NCBI GenBank assembly: GCA_023246565.1
Contig: JAHFIE010000049.1
Span: 1-7,020, forward strand
Origin: Candidatus Magasanikiibacteriota bacterium
GTDB taxonomy: Bacteria > Patescibacteriota > Patescibacteriia > Magasanikbacterales > UBA922
Direction of reading: 5' to 3'
DNA: 7,020 nt
A program made the translations under genes and the position numbers. Positions 6,537 to 7,020 of the stretch are shown piece after piece; the stretch's first letter is position 1; every line of letters starts with the position of its first letter. Under the pieces are notes generated by a model. The model ran no database searches. It worked only from the letters and a program-made list of their open reading frames with translations, and had not been told where the DNA came from.

Positions 6537-6553
6537 GTTGGTGTAGTAGTTTT

Positions 6554-6583
6554 GGCGCATCCTGGACAATGGTAGGATGCGCC
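6554..6583. other. Strong 10-bp inverted repeat at the 3' end of the membrane/Cys-rich gene
   Basis: GGCGCATCCT (6554-6563) and AGGATGCGCC (6574-6583) are perfectly complementary, with a 10-nt loop. The right arm touches the stop codon of the minus-strand gene (6585-6583). Neither direction has a following T tract, so it is not a classic intrinsic terminator. It could protect transcript 3' ends, assist termination for either convergent gene, or bind a protein. Confidence 0.65.
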
Positions 6584-6924
6584 TAGTTGGCACGGTCACC
6601 AAGCAGAAGGGCTTCGTCACAGGTTGGACAGCGTTTTGCACGCCAGATCGCGTGGCACTCTTGGCACGTGAAGTAGATTCTGTGGCCATTGACCCCGTAG
6701 TCGTAGACTTCGTGCTGGCCGTCGACCGGGCAGTGTGGCCAACGATGCTCACAGAGTTTTCCTCGGTGCAGCGTGGCAATAATCCTCGTGCCGTGGGGTT
6801 CTTTTTTTTTCGGCAAGAGTAGATATAGATAAATGCCGAAGATAAAAAGAACGATTCCCCAGCTGATTGACTGGTACCCGGTAAGCGAAATTGAGAGACC
6901 AATTCCCCAAGCAACGTACCTCAT
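6583..6924 (-). CDS. Small membrane protein with Cys-rich zinc-ribbon-like tail, unknown function
   Basis: I do not recognise this 113-aa protein. Residues 3-37 are hydrophobic and read as two short helices (about 3-17 and 21-37) around SLTGYQSISWG, followed by a basic stretch (KKK, 39-41). The soluble tail has six cysteines: Cys58, Cys65, and two pairs, Cys87-x2-Cys90 and Cys99-x2-Cys102, with His at 60, 64, 71, 81 and 91 nearby. The spacing C-x2-C-x8-C-x2-C is typical of a zinc-binding ribbon or knuckle. The ATG at 6924 follows TGGGGGGAAC, a good ribosome binding site, and a sigma-70 promoter lies upstream. The region is about 52% GC by hand count, above the neighbouring transporter gene. 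Frames overlapping it show neither a plausible hydrophobic block nor paired CxxC motifs. The coding call is good; function is unknown. Confidence 0.75.
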   Translation of the reverse strand: MRYVAWGIGLSISLTGYQSISWGIVLFIFGIYLYLLLPKKKEPHGTRIIATLHRGKLCEHRWPHCPVDGQHEVYDYGVNGHRIYFTCQECHAIWRAKRCPTCDEALLLGDRAN

Positions 6925-6934
6925 GTTCCCCCCA
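6925..6934 (-). promoter_or_regulatory. G-rich ribosome binding site
   Basis: On the minus strand TGGGGGGAAC directly precedes the ATG at 6924. The run of six G (6933-6928) plus AA gives a plausible purine-rich Shine-Dalgarno, although close to the start. It fixes this ATG as the start and contrasts with the other genes in the window, most of which lack such a site. Confidence 0.6.
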
Positions 6935-6956
6935 GAATTTGATAGATTCCTGGGAA

Positions 6957-6985
6957 ATACTACTTAAAAAAACAAAGAATGTCAA
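6957..6985 (-). promoter_or_regulatory. Sigma-70-type promoter for the membrane/Cys-rich gene
   Basis: On the minus strand a perfect -35 hexamer TTGACA (6985-6980) is followed, after exactly 17 nt, by TAGTAT (6962-6957), which matches the -10 consensus at 4 of 6 positions. Transcription would start near 6950, giving a leader of about 25 nt that contains the ribosome binding site. This is the best promoter in the window. Confidence 0.7.
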
Positions 6986-7020
6986 TGGTGTTTTTAATTT
7001 TATGATAATTTTTTTACGAA

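Noticed and set aside
6577..6822. 81-codon plus-strand frame opposite the membrane/Cys-rich gene
   Set aside because: Low-information sequence ending in a poly-Phe run from the T tract; no RBS or recognisable motif.
6483..6914. 143-codon minus-strand frame overlapping the membrane/Cys-rich gene
   Set aside because: Its product is rich in Ser/Thr/Arg with no domain, it overlaps the NRAMP-like 3' end and reads through the terminator, and the adjacent frame has a hydrophobic block and CxxC pairs with an RBS and promoter.
1..7020. CRISPR array, tRNA, rRNA, insertion sequence or phage genes
   Set aside because: No regularly spaced repeats, cloverleaf-like segments, transposase or integrase motifs, or terminal inverted repeats were seen on either strand.

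Overview
The window is about 7 kb of moderately AT-rich bacterial DNA, very densely packed: eight genes or gene fragments, with neighbours separated by 1-9 nt or overlapping. The small genome style, the mostly absent Shine-Dalgarno motifs and the flavour of several proteins (CTP synthase with a GLCYGMQ nucleophile elbow, SHMT with EMIPSENH) suggest an uncultivated Candidate Phyla Radiation (Patescibacteria) lineage, perhaps Parcubacteria-like. That placement is inference from recall, not from a search.

Layout. (1) 1-1876, plus strand: the 3' end of pyrG (glutaminase half of CTP synthase), then a two-HKD phospholipase D/cardiolipin-synthase-like enzyme 2 nt later. (2) 4285-1878, minus strand: a run reading NUDIX hydrolase, C-terminal half of a GxxExxY protein (overlapping the NUDIX 3' end), glyA (serine hydroxymethyltransferase) and tsaE (tRNA t6A ATPase). 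tsaE meets the cls-like gene tail to tail with 1 nt between the stop codons. (3) 4347-6515, plus strand: an EamA/DMT-type 10-helix transporter and, 9 nt on, an NRAMP-related transporter whose metal-site motifs are DPSG and SPY instead of DPGN and MPH. The 61-nt gap at 4286-4346 separates this pair from the divergent minus-strand run. (4) 6514-6985, minus strand: a self-contained, GC-richer cassette with a perfect -35 box, a G-rich ribosome binding site, a 113-aa two-helix membrane protein with a Cys-rich (zinc-ribbon-like) tail, a 10-bp hairpin at its stop codon and an intrinsic terminator.

Functionally this is mostly housekeeping: nucleotide synthesis (pyrG), membrane lipid synthesis (cls-like), one-carbon metabolism (glyA), tRNA modification (tsaE), nucleotide clean-up (NUDIX) and transport. 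I see no defence island, CRISPR array, insertion sequence, tRNA or rRNA. The points most worth a second look are the unidentified membrane/zinc-ribbon cassette at the right end, the altered metal site of the NRAMP-like protein, and the truncated GxxExxY gene next to a degenerate short tandem repeat.
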